From positions 124,001 through 188,000 of the forward strand of contig NZ_JABBFZ010000014.1 of NCBI RefSeq assembly GCF_012927125.1: a stretch of 64,000 nt of DNA, in the 5' to 3' direction. Positions 9,406-19,094 of this stretch are shown one piece after another (the stretch's first letter is position 1; every line of letters starts with the position of its first letter). A model generated the notes under the pieces. That model saw only the letters and a program-made list of their open reading frames with translations. It was not told the DNA's origin and searched no databases. The stretch is from Paraburkholderia antibiotica (GTDB lineage Bacteria > Pseudomonadota > Gammaproteobacteria > Burkholderiales > Burkholderiaceae). A program made the position numbers and the translations under genes.

Positions 9406-12072
9406 ATGTCCAAAGCACTGATCATCGCCGAAAAGCCTTCCGTCGCGAACGACATCGCGCGCGCTTTGGGCGGCTTTACCAAGCATGACGAATACTACGA
9501 AAGCGACGACTACGTCCTTTCCTCGGCAGTGGGCCATCTGCTGGAAATCGCCGCGCCCGACGACTACGAAGTCAAGCGCGGCAAGTGGAGCTTCGCCAAC
9601 CTGCCCGTCATTCCGCCGCACTTCGATCTGAATCCGATCGCGAAGAGCGAGTCGCGCCTGAAGGTGCTGACGAAGCTGATCAAGCGTAAGGACATCGACC
9701 GTCTGATCAACGCATGCGACGCGGGGCGCGAGGGCGAACTGATTTTCCGCCTGATCGCGCAGCACGCGAAGGCAAAGCAACCGGTGCAGCGGCTGTGGCT
9801 GCAATCGATGACGGCCGGCTCGATCCGCGACGGTTTCGCGCGTCTGCGTAGCGACGAAGAGATGCAGCCGCTCGCCGACGCGGCACGCTGCCGCTCGGAA
9901 GCCGACTGGCTGGTCGGTATCAACGGCACCCGCGCGATGACCGCGTTCAACAGCAAGGGCGGCGGCTTCTTCCTGACCACGGTCGGGCGCGTGCAGACGC
10001 CGACGCTGTCGATCGTCGTCGAGCGCGAAGAGAAGATTCGCCGCTTCGTGCCGCGCGACTACTGGGAAGTGAAAGCCGAGTTCGTCTGCGCGGGCGGTTT
10101 CTACGAAGGCCGTTGGTACGACCCGAAATTCAAGCGCGACGAATTCGACCCGGAAAAGCGCGACTCGCGTCTGTGGGCGCTGCCCGCGGCCGAGACGATC
10201 GTCGCGGCCTGCCGCGGCCAGCTCGGCACGGTGACCGAAGAGTCGAAGCCATCCACGCAGCTCTCGCCGGCGCTGTTCGACCTGACCAGCCTGCAGCGTG
10301 AAGCCAACGGCCGCTTCGGTTTCTCGGCGAAGAACACGCTGGGCCTCGCACAGGCGCTGTACGAAAAGCACAAGGTGCTGACCTATCCGCGAACCGACGC
10401 GCGCGCGCTGCCGGAAGACTATCTGGACACGGTCAAGCAGACGCTCGGCATGCTCAAGGAGAGCAACAACTACCTGCCGTTCGCGAAACAGGCGCTCGAC
10501 AAGGGCTGGGTGAAGCCGAACAAGCGCATCTTCGACAACTCGAAGATCAGCGATCACTTCGCCATCATCCCGACGCTGCAGGCGCCGAAGAACCTGTCCG
10601 AGCCGGAACAGAAGCTCTACGACCTCGTCGTGAAGCGTTTCCTCGCCGTGTTCTTCCCCGCTGCGGAATACCGCGTCACGACGCGTATCACCGAAGTGGT
10701 CGGCCATCACTTCAAGACCGAAGGCAAGGTGCTGGTCGAGCCGGGCTGGCTACAGATCTACGGCCGCGAAACCAGCGGCGACGACGCGAACCTGGTGCCG
10801 GTGCAGAAGGACGAGAAGGTCAAGACCGACAAGATCGCCGCCCAGCAACTGGTGACGAAGCCGCCCGCACGCTACAACGAAGCGACGCTGCTGTCGGCGA
10901 TGGAAGGCGCGGGCAAGCTGGTCGAGGACGACGAATTGCGCGAAGCGATGGCGGCCAAGGGGCTCGGCACGCCGGCCACGCGCGCGGCGATCATCGAAGG
11001 TTTGCTCACGGAAAAGTATCTGATCCGCGAAGGCCGCGACCTGTTTCCGACGGCCAAGGCCTTCCAGCTGATGACGCTGCTGCGCGGCCTCGGCGTGAAG
11101 GAGCTGACCGCGCCGGAACTGACCGGCGAGTGGGAATACAAGCTGTCGCAGATGGAGCGCGGCAACCTCCCGCGCGACGCGTTCATGCAGGAAATCGCAC
11201 GCATGACGCAAACCATCGTCAAGCGCGCGAAGGAATACGATTCGGACACGATCCCGGGCGATTACGCGACGTTGCAAACACCTTGCCCGAATTGCGGCGG
11301 CCAGGTGAAGGAAAATTACCGGCGCTTCGCGTGCTCGAAGTGCGAGTTCTCGATCTCCAAGATTCCGGGCGGCCGTCAGTTCGAAATCGCAGAAGTCGAA
11401 GAGCTGCTGCAGAACAAGACGATCGGACCGCTGTCGGGTTTCCGCAGCAAGATGGGGCGGCCGTTCTCGGCGATCCTCAAGCTGTCGCTCGACGACGAGA
11501 TCAAGAACTACAAGCTCGAATTCGACTTCGGCCAGGATGCGGCCGGCGAAGACGGCGAACCGCCCGATTTCTCCGATCAGCAGCCGGTCGGCGCATGCCC
11601 GAAGTGCAAGGGCCGCGTGTTCGAGCACGGTATGAGCTACGTCTGCGAGAACTCGGTCGCGAATCCGAAGAGCTGTGACTTCCGCTCGGGCAAGGTGATC
11701 CTGCAGCAGGAAATCGCCCGCGAGCAGATGGCCAAACTGCTCGAGGAAGGCCGCACCGACCTGCTGACGAACTTCAAGTCGTCGCGTACGGGTCGTAACT
11801 TCAAGGCGTTCCTCGTCAAGCAGAGCGATGGCAAGATCGGCTTCGAGTTCGAGAAGAAAGAGCCCGCAGCGGGGAAAACCGCGGCGGCCAAGACTTCGGC
11901 GGCTCGCTCCGCGGCGAAGGCAATGCCGGAAGACGATGGCGATACCGCCGTCGCAGTGAAGGCCGAGCCGGCCGCGAAGAAGGTAGCGGCGAAAAAAGCG
12001 CCCGCTGCCAAGACCGCGGCTGCCAAGAAAGCGCCTGCGAAGAAAACCGTGGCGCGTAAAACCGGCTCGTAA
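9406..12072 (+). CDS. topB: DNA topoisomerase III
   Basis: 888 aa type IA topoisomerase. The TOPRIM domain starts at the N-terminus (MSKALIIAEKPSVANDIARA) with DAGREGELIFR. The active-site tyrosine lies in VLTYPRTDAR. Zinc-ribbon modules follow: CPNCGG...CSKCEF (near residue 630) and CPKCKGR...C (near 730). The last ~60 residues are a lysine/alanine-rich tail with AAKK/PAKK repeats, similar to histone-H1-like bacterial tails and probably a DNA contact. The start at 9406 matches the family N-terminus. A strong hairpin terminator follows. Confidence 0.94.
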   Translation: MSKALIIAEKPSVANDIARALGGFTKHDEYYESDDYVLSSAVGHLLEIAAPDDYEVKRGKWSFANLPVIPPHFDLNPIAKSESRLKVLTKLIKRKDIDRLINACDAGREGELIFRLIAQHAKAKQPVQRLWLQSMTAGSIRDGFARLRSDEEMQPLADAARCRSEADWLVGINGTRAMTAFNSKGGGFFLTTVGRVQTPTLSIVVEREEKIRRFVPRDYWEVKAEFVCAGGFYEGRWYDPKFKRDEFDPEKRDSRLWALPAAETIVAACRGQLGTVTEESKPSTQLSPALFDLTSLQREANGRFGFSAKNTLGLAQALYEKHKVLTYPRTDARALPEDYLDTVKQTLGMLKESNNYLPFAKQALDKGWVKPNKRIFDNSKISDHFAIIPTLQAPKNLSEPEQKLYDLVVKRFLAVFFPAAEYRVTTRITEVVGHHFKTEGKVLVEPGWLQIYGRETSGDDANLVPVQKDEKVKTDKIAAQQLVTKPPARYNEATLLSAMEGAGKLVEDDELREAMAAKGLGTPATRAAIIEGLLTEKYLIREGRDLFPTAKAFQLMTLLRGLGVKELTAPELTGEWEYKLSQMERGNLPRDAFMQEIARMTQTIVKRAKEYDSDTIPGDYATLQTPCPNCGGQVKENYRRFACSKCEFSISKIPGGRQFEIAEVEELLQNKTIGPLSGFRSKMGRPFSAILKLSLDDEIKNYKLEFDFGQDAAGEDGEPPDFSDQQPVGACPKCKGRVFEHGMSYVCENSVANPKSCDFRSGKVILQQEIAREQMAKLLEEGRTDLLTNFKSSRTGRNFKAFLVKQSDGKIGFEFEKKEPAAGKTAAAKTSAARSAAKAMPEDDGDTAVAVKAEPAAKKVAAKKAPAAKTAAAKKAPAKKTVARKTGS

Positions 12073-12171
12073 TTCTCGCCTTGATACCGGCGACGGGCTG
12101 CGTGAGCAGCATCGATCGCCGGGCGGCGGATTTGCGTGATACAGCCAGGATCCGCCGATCCTTCGCCCATG

Positions 12172-12208
12172 AAAAAAGCGCAGTCACCTGAAGTGACTGC
12201 GCCTTTTT
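12172..12208. terminator. Bidirectional terminator between topB and the lysR gene
   Basis: Perfect 10-bp stem GCGCAGTCAC / GTGACTGCGC with loop CTGAA, flanked by AAAAAA on one side and CTTTTT on the other. It sits between two convergent genes. Confidence 0.9.
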
Positions 12209-12252
12209 AATTTCCTCGCCCGCTCGCTTTGCGAGGGGCTTCGGCATTCAGC

Positions 12253-13350
12253 TTAAAGCGGCGACAAGGCCGTCGGCCGCGTACGGTTCGTCTTCGTCAG
12301 CGTCTTCGCTACCGGCGACAGCTCGCTATCGAGCAGACGCGACAGCGGCTCGGCACCGTCGAACGCTTCCGGCGCGCGCGATTCGGTGGAATCGAAGGCA
12401 CCCGACACGGCCGGCCGTTCGACGCCATCCTTGATCCACTGCTCGCCCAGCTGGCTGTTCGGCGTCTGGTTGAAGTGCTCGACCAGATGGTCGATGAACG
12501 TGCGCACCTTGGCCGGCAGGTGACGGCGGCTCGGATACGCGATGTTGATCTCGACCTGCGGCAGACGATAGTCGCCGAGCAGACGCACCAGCCGGCCACG
12601 GGTCATGTCACGACCGATCAGATAGCTCGGCAGAATCGCGATGCCCATACCCAGCAGCGCAAACTGCCGCAGCATTTCGGTGTTGTTCGCGACGATCACG
12701 TTCGACGGCCGCACCCGCACTTCGCCTTCCGGCCCCGTGAACACGCGCTCGTCGCCCCAGTATTCGGACGGCAGGCTCAGGCACGGATGCTCGAGCAGAT
12801 GTTCGGGACGCGTCGGCGTGCCGTGCTTTTCCAGATAGGCCGGCGTGGCGCAGACGGTCATGCAACCGGTAGTCAAGCGCCGCGTGACAATGCTTGCGCT
12901 GCGCATTTGCCGCGCGATCACAACGCCGACGTCAAAGCCTTCCTCGACCAGATCCACCTGACGATCGACCAGCGTGACGTCCGGGATGACTTTCGGGTAG
13001 CGCTCCGCGTACGTTTGCAGCACGGGCGCGAGGTTATGCAGCCCAAACACGACGGGCGCGACGATGCGCAGCGTACCGACGGGTTCGTGATTGCGAGCGA
13101 CCACCATCTGTTCGACGTCTTCCAGTTCGTCGAGAATCTGACGGGCGCGCTCAAGGTAGACCTGACCGGATTCGGTCAGCGACAAGCTGCGGGTTGTGCG
13201 ATTGAGCAGCCGCGTACCAAGACGGCCTTCGAGGTCGGCAACGTGGCGGGTAGCGACCGCGTTGGAAATATCCATCGCGCTCGCGGCGCGGGCAAAACTG
13301 CCGAGATCCGCCACCTTGACGAAAACTCGCATCGACTGCAAATGATCCAT
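12253..13350 (-). CDS. LysR-family transcriptional regulator
   Basis: 365 aa. N-terminal winged helix-turn-helix (residues 1-60: MDHLQSMRVFVKVADLGSFA, then NAVATRHVADLEGRLGTRLL) and a C-terminal substrate-binding effector domain (about 90-295). It is longer than the usual ~300 aa because of a ~65-residue hydrophilic tail rich in Glu, Ser and Arg after residue 300. Target genes are not evident: the neighbours are a convergent topB and an upstream pckG on the same strand, separated by 344 bp that includes the pckG terminator. Confidence 0.9.
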   Translation of the reverse strand: MDHLQSMRVFVKVADLGSFARAASAMDISNAVATRHVADLEGRLGTRLLNRTTRSLSLTESGQVYLERARQILDELEDVEQMVVARNHEPVGTLRIVAPVVFGLHNLAPVLQTYAERYPKVIPDVTLVDRQVDLVEEGFDVGVVIARQMRSASIVTRRLTTGCMTVCATPAYLEKHGTPTRPEHLLEHPCLSLPSEYWGDERVFTGPEGEVRVRPSNVIVANNTEMLRQFALLGMGIAILPSYLIGRDMTRGRLVRLLGDYRLPQVEINIAYPSRRHLPAKVRTFIDHLVEHFNQTPNSQLGEQWIKDGVERPAVSGAFDSTESRAPEAFDGAEPLSRLLDSELSPVAKTLTKTNRTRPTALSPL

Positions 13351-13644
13351 AGGACAACTCCTGCCGTGTTACTGCTTCCTGACAATTAGTGAAAACCAGT
13401 GAAGCGAACTTGGAATTCTCCTACGACTCGCAACTTCGTGCATAAGTTGCCTTCAAAACTCGAAATATTGTCAATTTTGATGCGACTGTGCCGACAGAAG
13501 CGGGGCCCGACCGCCAATTATTCTAAAAATTAGAATAATCTGCTGCGCCGCAGCTTGCACTGTCTTTTTTGTTCGAACAGACGCAAAGGTCACCCCGGTA
13601 TTGCGGAAACAGAAAAAATCGACGGAAACGGTAGATCCATCAAA
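13351..13644. other. Non-coding gap upstream of the lysR gene
   Basis: AT-richer than its surroundings, with TTATTCTAAAAATTAGAATAA around 13517-13537: a perfect inverted repeat (TTATTCTAA / TTAGAATAA arms) that could be an operator for the LysR regulator starting at 13350 or for another protein. No ORF here has coding character. Confidence 0.45.
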
Positions 13645-13672
13645 GAAAAAGCCGCCCGAAGGCGGCTTTGCA
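13645..13672 (-). terminator. Terminator of pckG
   Basis: Stem AAAGCCGCC / GGCGGCTTT with loop CGAA, followed by a T-run on the minus strand, directly downstream of the pckG stop. Confidence 0.88.
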
Positions 13673-13694
13673 TGCGAAGTGAACACTCACATGA

Positions 13695-15551
13695 TCAAGC
13701 GCTGAGTTTCTCCTCGAGCGCGCGTTTGGCATTGGTCAAGGCCGGCGGCAGACCCTGTTGCAACGTGTCAAACAACTCCGCGTGCAGCGCGAGTTCGTCG
13801 CGCCATGCAGCGTCGTCGACGGAAATGACCTGCTCGAACTGCTCGCGGCTGAAGTTCAGGCCGCTCCAGTCGAGGTCGTCATAGTGCGGCGACACGCCGA
13901 ACGCATGCTCCTCGCCTTGCGCGCTGCCTTCGATACGGCCGACCATCCAGCTCAGTACACGCATGTTCTCGCCGAAGCCCGGCCACACGAACTTGCCGTC
14001 CGCGCCCTTGCGGAACCAGTTCACGCAGAAAATCTTCGGCAGCTTCGCGTTCAGTTGCTCCAGACGCTCGCCAGTCTTCAGCCAGTGGCTGAAGTAGTCG
14101 CTCATGTTGTAGCCACAGAAAGGCAGCATCGCGAACGGATCGCGACGCACCACGCCCTGCTGGCCGGCTGCGGCCGCGGTCGTCTCGGAGCCCATCGTTG
14201 CCGCCATGTAGACGCCTTCGACCCAGTTACGCGCTTCGGTGACGAGCGGCACGGTGGTCGAACGACGGCCGCCGAAGATGAACGCATCGATCGCGACGCC
14301 TGCCGGATTTTCCCAGTCCGCATCGATCGACGGGCACTGCGAAGCCGGTGCCGTAAAACGCGCGTTCGGATGCGCAGCCTTGCGGCCGGTTTCCTTCGCG
14401 ATCGCCGGCGTCCAGTCGTGACCCTGCCAGTCGATCAGGTGCGCGGGCGGCACGTCGGTCATGCCTTCCCACCAGACGTCGCCGTCGTCGGTCAGCGCGA
14501 CGTTCGTGAAGATCACGTTTTCTTTCAGCGTGGCGAGCGCGTTGTAGTTGGTCTTTTCGCTCGTGCCCGGCGCGACGCCGAAGTAGCCGGCTTCCGGGTT
14601 GATCGCGTACAGGCGGCCGTCCTTGCCCGGCTTGATCCACGCGATATCGTCGCCGATCGTGGAAATTTTCCAGCCGTTCAGGCCCGCCGGCGGAATCAAC
14701 ATCGCGAAGTTGGTCTTGCCGCACGCCGACGGGAACGCCGCCGCGACGTGATGCTTGCGCCCTTCCGGCGACGTCACGCCGAGAATCAGCATGTGTTCGG
14801 CGAGCCAGCCTTCGTCGCGGCCCATCGTCGATGCGATGCGCAACGCGAAGCATTTCTTGCCGAGCAGCGCGTTGCCGCCGTAGCCCGAACCGTAGCTCCA
14901 GATTTCGCGCGATTCGGGGAAATGCACGATGTACTTGGTCTTGTTGCACGGCCACGGCACGTCTTTTTCGCCGGCCGCGAGCGGCGCGCCGACCGAATGA
15001 ACGCACGGCACGAATTCGCCGTCTTCGCCGAGGACCTCGTACACCTGGCGGCCCATGCGCGTCATGATGCGCATATTGGTCGCGACGTACGGGCTGTCGC
15101 TCAACTCGACGCCGATGTGCGCGATCGGCGAACCGAGCGGGCCCATCGAGAACGGCACCACGTACATCGTGCGGCCGCGCATTGCGCCGTCGAACAGGCC
15201 GTCGAGCGTCGAGCGCATTTCGGCCGGGGCGATCCAGTTGTTGGTGGGGCCCGCGTCTTCGGCGCGTTGCGAGCAGATGAAGGTGCGGTCCTCGACGCGC
15301 GCGACGTCGGAGGGATCCGAACAGGCGAGGTAGGAATTGGGACGTTTGGCGGGGTTGAGCTTTTTCATCGTGCCCGCTTCGACCATCTGCGCGCACAGGC
15401 GGTCGTATTCTTCCTGCGAGCCGTCACACCAGACAACTTTCTCAGGCTTGGTCACTGCGGCGATGCGCCGGACCCAGTCGATCAGCTTGCGGTGTTTGAC
15501 CCATGTGGGCGCCTCAATAGTGGGCTGCCCTTCGAACGAGGGATGATTCAT
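13695..15551 (-). CDS. pckG: Phosphoenolpyruvate carboxykinase (GTP)
   Basis: 618 aa. Converts oxaloacetate plus GTP to PEP plus CO2 in gluconeogenesis. The GTP-type family is shown by the P-loop FPSACGKTNFAML with the reactive cysteine, the IGDDIAWI metal motif, and FGGRRSTTVPLV. The start at 15551 (MNHPSFEGQPTIEAP) has a GGAGA Shine-Dalgarno; a 75-residue upstream extension of the frame is rejected. It is a single-gene unit with its own terminator. Confidence 0.97.
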   Translation of the reverse strand: MNHPSFEGQPTIEAPTWVKHRKLIDWVRRIAAVTKPEKVVWCDGSQEEYDRLCAQMVEAGTMKKLNPAKRPNSYLACSDPSDVARVEDRTFICSQRAEDAGPTNNWIAPAEMRSTLDGLFDGAMRGRTMYVVPFSMGPLGSPIAHIGVELSDSPYVATNMRIMTRMGRQVYEVLGEDGEFVPCVHSVGAPLAAGEKDVPWPCNKTKYIVHFPESREIWSYGSGYGGNALLGKKCFALRIASTMGRDEGWLAEHMLILGVTSPEGRKHHVAAAFPSACGKTNFAMLIPPAGLNGWKISTIGDDIAWIKPGKDGRLYAINPEAGYFGVAPGTSEKTNYNALATLKENVIFTNVALTDDGDVWWEGMTDVPPAHLIDWQGHDWTPAIAKETGRKAAHPNARFTAPASQCPSIDADWENPAGVAIDAFIFGGRRSTTVPLVTEARNWVEGVYMAATMGSETTAAAAGQQGVVRRDPFAMLPFCGYNMSDYFSHWLKTGERLEQLNAKLPKIFCVNWFRKGADGKFVWPGFGENMRVLSWMVGRIEGSAQGEEHAFGVSPHYDDLDWSGLNFSREQFEQVISVDDAAWRDELALHAELFDTLQQGLPPALTNAKRALEEKLSA

Positions 15552-15945
15552 CGACTTGTCTCCGTCTTGAAAGCAATGGAAAAACGGTACAAGCCCTTGG
15601 AACGCTGCGTGCGAGAGGCATTCATTCAGCGCACCGGTGTGTCGATTCTGTCGATTTACACTACCGGCGCGCGTTGCGCAGATCGTCCTGGGCCACAACA
15701 GCTTGCCAGGCGGAGGCGCGCTACCGACAAGGCTTCTGCAACCTTGTGTAAAGCGGCTTGCCTCAACACGCAACAAACTGCTAAAAACGTTCTCAATTCG
15801 CCTTCACGCAGTGCTGCCGTTCTTTTGTGCGACAGCTTCTACGGTAAGGCATTCAGCCAGACCAGCGTGTGATGTAAGTCACATGCTGGGACAGTCAGCA
15901 TAACATTCCGATCGCACCACAGCGGTGCGCCGCAAAAAACATACC

Positions 15946-16959
15946 ATGAAGATTGCCATCCTCGACGATTACCAGGACGCCGTTCGCAAGCTCGACTGCT
16001 TTCAATTGCTGGCCGACCATGAGGTAAAAGTTTTCAACAATACCGTGCGCGGTCTCGGCCAACTGGCGAGCCGTCTGGCCGAGGTCGACGCTCTCGTCCT
16101 GATTCGCGAACGCACCCGCATCAGCTCGCAACTGCTCGACAAACTGCCTCGTCTGCGCATGATCAGCCAGACCGGCAAAGCCGGCAGCCACATCGATCTC
16201 GCGGCCTGTACCGAGCGCGGCATCGCCGTGCTCGAAGGCGTCGGCTCGCCGGTCGCGCCGGCCGAACTGACGTGGGCACTCATCATGGCTGCTCAACGGC
16301 GTATTCCGCAATACGTGGCAAACCTTAAGCAGGGAGCCTGGCAGCAGTCGGGACTGAAGACGTCGGCACTGCCGCCGAACTTCGGTTTGGGCCAGGTGCT
16401 GCACGGTCAAACGCTCGGTATCTGGGGCTACGGCAAGATCGGCCGTCTGGTGGCCGGCTATGGCAAGGCGTTCGGCATGAACGTGCTGGTCTGGGGTCGC
16501 GAGCATTCGCGCGAAGCCGCGCGCGCCGACGGCTATGGTGTCGCGCAAAGCCGTGAAGAACTGTTCGAGACCAGCGACGTGCTGTCGCTGCACCTGCGTC
16601 TGCACGACGACACGCGCGGCATCGTCAAACAGGACGATCTGATGCGCATGAAGCCGACCGCGCTGCTCGTGAATACGAGCCGGGCCGAACTGCTCGAGGA
16701 AAATGCGCTGGTGAACGCGCTGTCGCATAACCGCCCGGGGATGGTTGCGATCGACGTCTACGAAAGCGAACCGATCCTGCAGGGCTACAGCCTGCTGCGG
16801 ATGGAAAACGTGATCTGCACGCCGCACATCGGCTATGTGGAGCACGAGAGCTACGAGCTGTATTTCACCGCCGCGTTCAAGAACATTCTGGCGTTCGACG
16901 CGGGCGATACCGCGAGTGTGGCGAATCCGGAAGCGTTGCAGGGTGGTCGGCGGCGCTGA
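15946..16959 (+). CDS. D-2-hydroxyacid dehydrogenase family protein
   Basis: 337 aa NAD(P)-dependent oxidoreductase of the phosphoglycerate/formate dehydrogenase family. Seen: the nucleotide-binding GxGxxG in LGIWGYGKIGRLVAGYGKAF (about residue 155), the catalytic arginine in LVNTSRAELL, and the catalytic histidine in CTPHIGYVEHESYELY. The ACT domain of SerA is absent. The substrate cannot be deduced. It is divergent from pckG across about 390 bp; no co-transcribed partner is visible. Confidence 0.9.
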   Translation: MKIAILDDYQDAVRKLDCFQLLADHEVKVFNNTVRGLGQLASRLAEVDALVLIRERTRISSQLLDKLPRLRMISQTGKAGSHIDLAACTERGIAVLEGVGSPVAPAELTWALIMAAQRRIPQYVANLKQGAWQQSGLKTSALPPNFGLGQVLHGQTLGIWGYGKIGRLVAGYGKAFGMNVLVWGREHSREAARADGYGVAQSREELFETSDVLSLHLRLHDDTRGIVKQDDLMRMKPTALLVNTSRAELLEENALVNALSHNRPGMVAIDVYESEPILQGYSLLRMENVICTPHIGYVEHESYELYFTAAFKNILAFDAGDTASVANPEALQGGRRR

Positions 16960-17061
16960 TTCGCGGGCGGGTCTGGCGGCGGCGTCTTGGGGCGCCGTCA
17001 GCAGAGCCGACGGCATGGCGCTCGCTCGCGCGAGTCACTCGGCGAGACTTAACAGCAAGAT

Positions 17062-17937
17062 TCAGCGCGCTTCGTGCGCCCCCGCCTCCAGCAGCGCAGG
17101 GATGCGCTCGAGGAACACCTCGCCGTCTGCGCGGCCGAGGTTGTACGCGTGCACCATCTGCGATGGACTCGTGTAATCCCAGCTCGAAATCGGCACCTTG
17201 CGCGACGGCTGCACATAGAGGCGCTGCTGCACGCCGTGCGGCACGACGAACATCTGCGGCCGCGGATAAAGACGCGTGACCATCACGAGCACATTGCCGG
17301 GCGCCTCGGCGTCCAGCGCGTCGACCGGCACGTTGTCGACCATCCCGCCATCCAGCACGGGCCGACCGTTGCGCCGCAAAACCGGCGTGAACGGCGGCGT
17401 ACTCGACGATTGCAGGATCAGATCGGCGAGTTCGTCGACGCTCGCACAATCCTGCGCACGGACGAATTCCGGATGAAACCCGAGCGTCCGACCCAAGGTC
17501 GGATGCAACGCCTTGCGCACGTATTTTTCGATGTTGTACGCGACCAGCCCTGCCGCGACCGCGCTACGCGCGCCGAGCCAGCGCGGCAGATGCGACACGC
17601 CGATGCGAATTTCCGGCGCATCCGCGAGCTTCGAAAACTTTTCGCCGTAGATGTCGAGCAGCGCCTGCCGGTAGATCCGGTAGTGCGGAAACACCGATTC
17701 GCCGCGCAGCAGGTTGCCCCAGTATGCGTTGCGCGTATTGTGGCGCAGCGCATCCTCGTAATAGCGCATGACCCAGTCGGAATCGCGTGTGTAGAGCATG
17801 CACGCGGTGGCGGCGCCGGCCGAAATTCCGGTGATGACACGTGGGCGGATATCGAGTTGCGGCTGCACGACGTCCCAGAAACCTGCCTGCCACCAGCAGC
17901 GATTGCCGCCGCCGGCGAATACGACCTGATCGAACAT
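17062..17937 (-). CDS. Patatin-like phospholipase family protein
   Basis: 291 aa predicted serine acyl-hydrolase. Seen: an oxyanion glycine run near the N-terminus (VVFAGGGNRC), the nucleophile elbow GISAG (near residue 40) and the Asp of the dyad in DGGMVDNVP (near residue 205). The spacing fits the patatin fold. The start at 17937 (MFDQVVFAGGG) has an AAGGAAA Shine-Dalgarno and puts the glycine loop at the usual place. No signal peptide. It lies just downstream of a thioesterase gene on the same strand (76 bp), which hints at a small lipid-acyl operon. Confidence 0.88.
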   Translation of the reverse strand: MFDQVVFAGGGNRCWWQAGFWDVVQPQLDIRPRVITGISAGAATACMLYTRDSDWVMRYYEDALRHNTRNAYWGNLLRGESVFPHYRIYRQALLDIYGEKFSKLADAPEIRIGVSHLPRWLGARSAVAAGLVAYNIEKYVRKALHPTLGRTLGFHPEFVRAQDCASVDELADLILQSSSTPPFTPVLRRNGRPVLDGGMVDNVPVDALDAEAPGNVLVMVTRLYPRPQMFVVPHGVQQRLYVQPSRKVPISSWDYTSPSQMVHAYNLGRADGEVFLERIPALLEAGAHEAR

Positions 17938-18013
17938 GCTGCTTTTTCCTTGCTGTGCCTGCATCGGCTGTTGCGTGGCCGCTTTCGACCGACGCGGGCG
18001 CACCGCCGGGCGT

Positions 18014-18418
18014 TCAGTCGAGCAGCGCGTAAGTAGTGGTGGCGTGGACGGCCATGTTGCCGCCTTCCTCGAACAACTCAACTTCGCCGAACACCAGATT
18101 GCGGCCCATGCGCAACACGCGCGCGTGGATCAGCACGTCGCCCTTGCGGACCGCGCGCATGAAGTTGATGTTCAACGATACCGTACTCATCGGTTTGAAG
18201 CCGCCGAGCGCGGCGGTAATCGCGACGACCATCGCCGTGTCCGCGGCCGCCATGAAGACCTGCCCGCTGATCATGCCGCCCGAATGACGCCACTCGCCGG
18301 AAAACGGCAGACGCAGTGTCACGCCCTCCTCGTCGACCTTGACCGGCTTTAGCGTGAGCGCCCGGACCCAAGGCGCGAGGACTCGTTCGAGCAGCTCGGT
18401 AATCTCTTTGTCATCCAT
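18014..18418 (-). CDS. PaaI-type hotdog thioesterase
   Basis: 134 aa hotdog-fold acyl-CoA thioesterase. The family pattern is visible: HSGGMISGQVFMAAADTAM (helix with catalytic Asp), followed by STVSLNINFMRAVRKGD and GRNLVFGEVELF. The start at 18418 (MDDKEITELLERV) gives the family length; the 63-residue upstream extension is rejected. The acyl substrate is unknown. Confidence 0.88.
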   Translation of the reverse strand: MDDKEITELLERVLAPWVRALTLKPVKVDEEGVTLRLPFSGEWRHSGGMISGQVFMAAADTAMVVAITAALGGFKPMSTVSLNINFMRAVRKGDVLIHARVLRMGRNLVFGEVELFEEGGNMAVHATTTYALLD

Positions 18419-18623
18419 GGCAATCCCCGGTCGAAAGCCGCGCGACGCTTCGTGCGTCAGCGTGTCCGCGACATGATACCGGGACGCCTGGACGCGTCGA
18501 TATTTTTGAGATGACAGTGATGGCGAAGGAAGACTCCAACTTTGTCGATGTGAGTTTTTTAATAAATTTGCTAAAAGGGGCTTGGCAATCTCGAAAAGAT
18601 CCGGCATACTTTTGCTTCTGTTG

Positions 18624-18699
18624 GGGGCGTTAGCTCAGTTGGTAGAGCAGCGGACTCTTAATCCGTAGGTCGAGTGTTCGAGTCACTCACGCCCCACCA
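18624..18699 (+). tRNA. tRNA-Lys (anticodon CTT)
   Basis: Full cloverleaf of 76 nt with encoded CCA: acceptor GGGGCGT / ACGCCCC, D-arm with GTTGGTAGAGC, anticodon loop CTCTTAA (CTT, decoding AAG), T-arm GAGTG TTCGAGT CACTC. Confidence 0.97.
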
Positions 18700-18709
18700 A
18701 AGATATCAA

Positions 18710-18743
18710 GCAAAAAGCCCGGTCGAATGACCGGGCTTTTTGC
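18710..18743 (+). terminator. Terminator of tRNA-Lys
   Basis: Perfect 15-bp stem GCAAAAAGCCCGGTC / GACCGGGCTTTTTGC with loop GAAT, 10 bases past the tRNA 3' end. Confidence 0.92.
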
Positions 18744-18754
18744 TTTCTAGCGTC

Positions 18755-18902
18755 CCAAGTAGAAGGACTCCAGGCGCGGCATCAATTATTAGATCTCGCC
18801 CACGCATTTGAATCGAATTTTGAACGTGAGATTGCCATCACCTCTCACGGCTACACGGCTCAATCATTTCTTGAAGAGCTAAAGCGCCTTTTGCGCGAAT
18901 AG
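18755..18902 (+). pseudogene. Possible 3' remnant of a gene next to tRNA-Lys
   Basis: One frame runs about 47 codons without a start codon. It reads like the end of a real amphipathic protein (LLDLAHAFESNFE, then AQSFLEELKRLLRE) and stops at 18900-18902. A hairpin terminator follows at 18926. It lies directly after the tRNA terminator, so the 5' part of the gene seems lost. This is inferred from amino-acid character only; I do not recognise the family. Confidence 0.4.
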
Positions 18903-18925
18903 CCCTCACCACCATCAGCAAACTC

Positions 18926-18957
18926 AAAGGCTTGCCCATCTGCGCAAGCCTTTTTCG
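18926..18957 (+). terminator. Terminator after the gene remnant
   Basis: Stem AAAGGCTTGC / GCAAGCCTTT followed by a T-run (TTTTTCGTTT), 24 bp past the remnant stop. Confidence 0.75.
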
Positions 18958-19022
18958 TTTCCGCCACGAAGCCGAATACTGACCCAAGCACCCCCCACAT
19001 CCTACCGCCTCACCCAAAAAAA

Positions 19023-19063
19023 CCTCTTATAAGAAGCACATAGCCGCTCCAGCCCCCTCTTAT
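19023..19063 (+). promoter_or_regulatory. Repeated CCTCTTAT motif upstream of hipA
   Basis: CCTCTTAT occurs at 19023-19030 and 19056-19063, 33 bp apart (about three helical turns); the first copy is part of the dyad CTTATAAG. Its place just before the hipA start makes it a candidate operator for the HipB-like protein. Speculative. Confidence 0.3.
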
Positions 19064-19094
19064 GCTACATTTATGAGGCACAAGGAGTTGCCCC

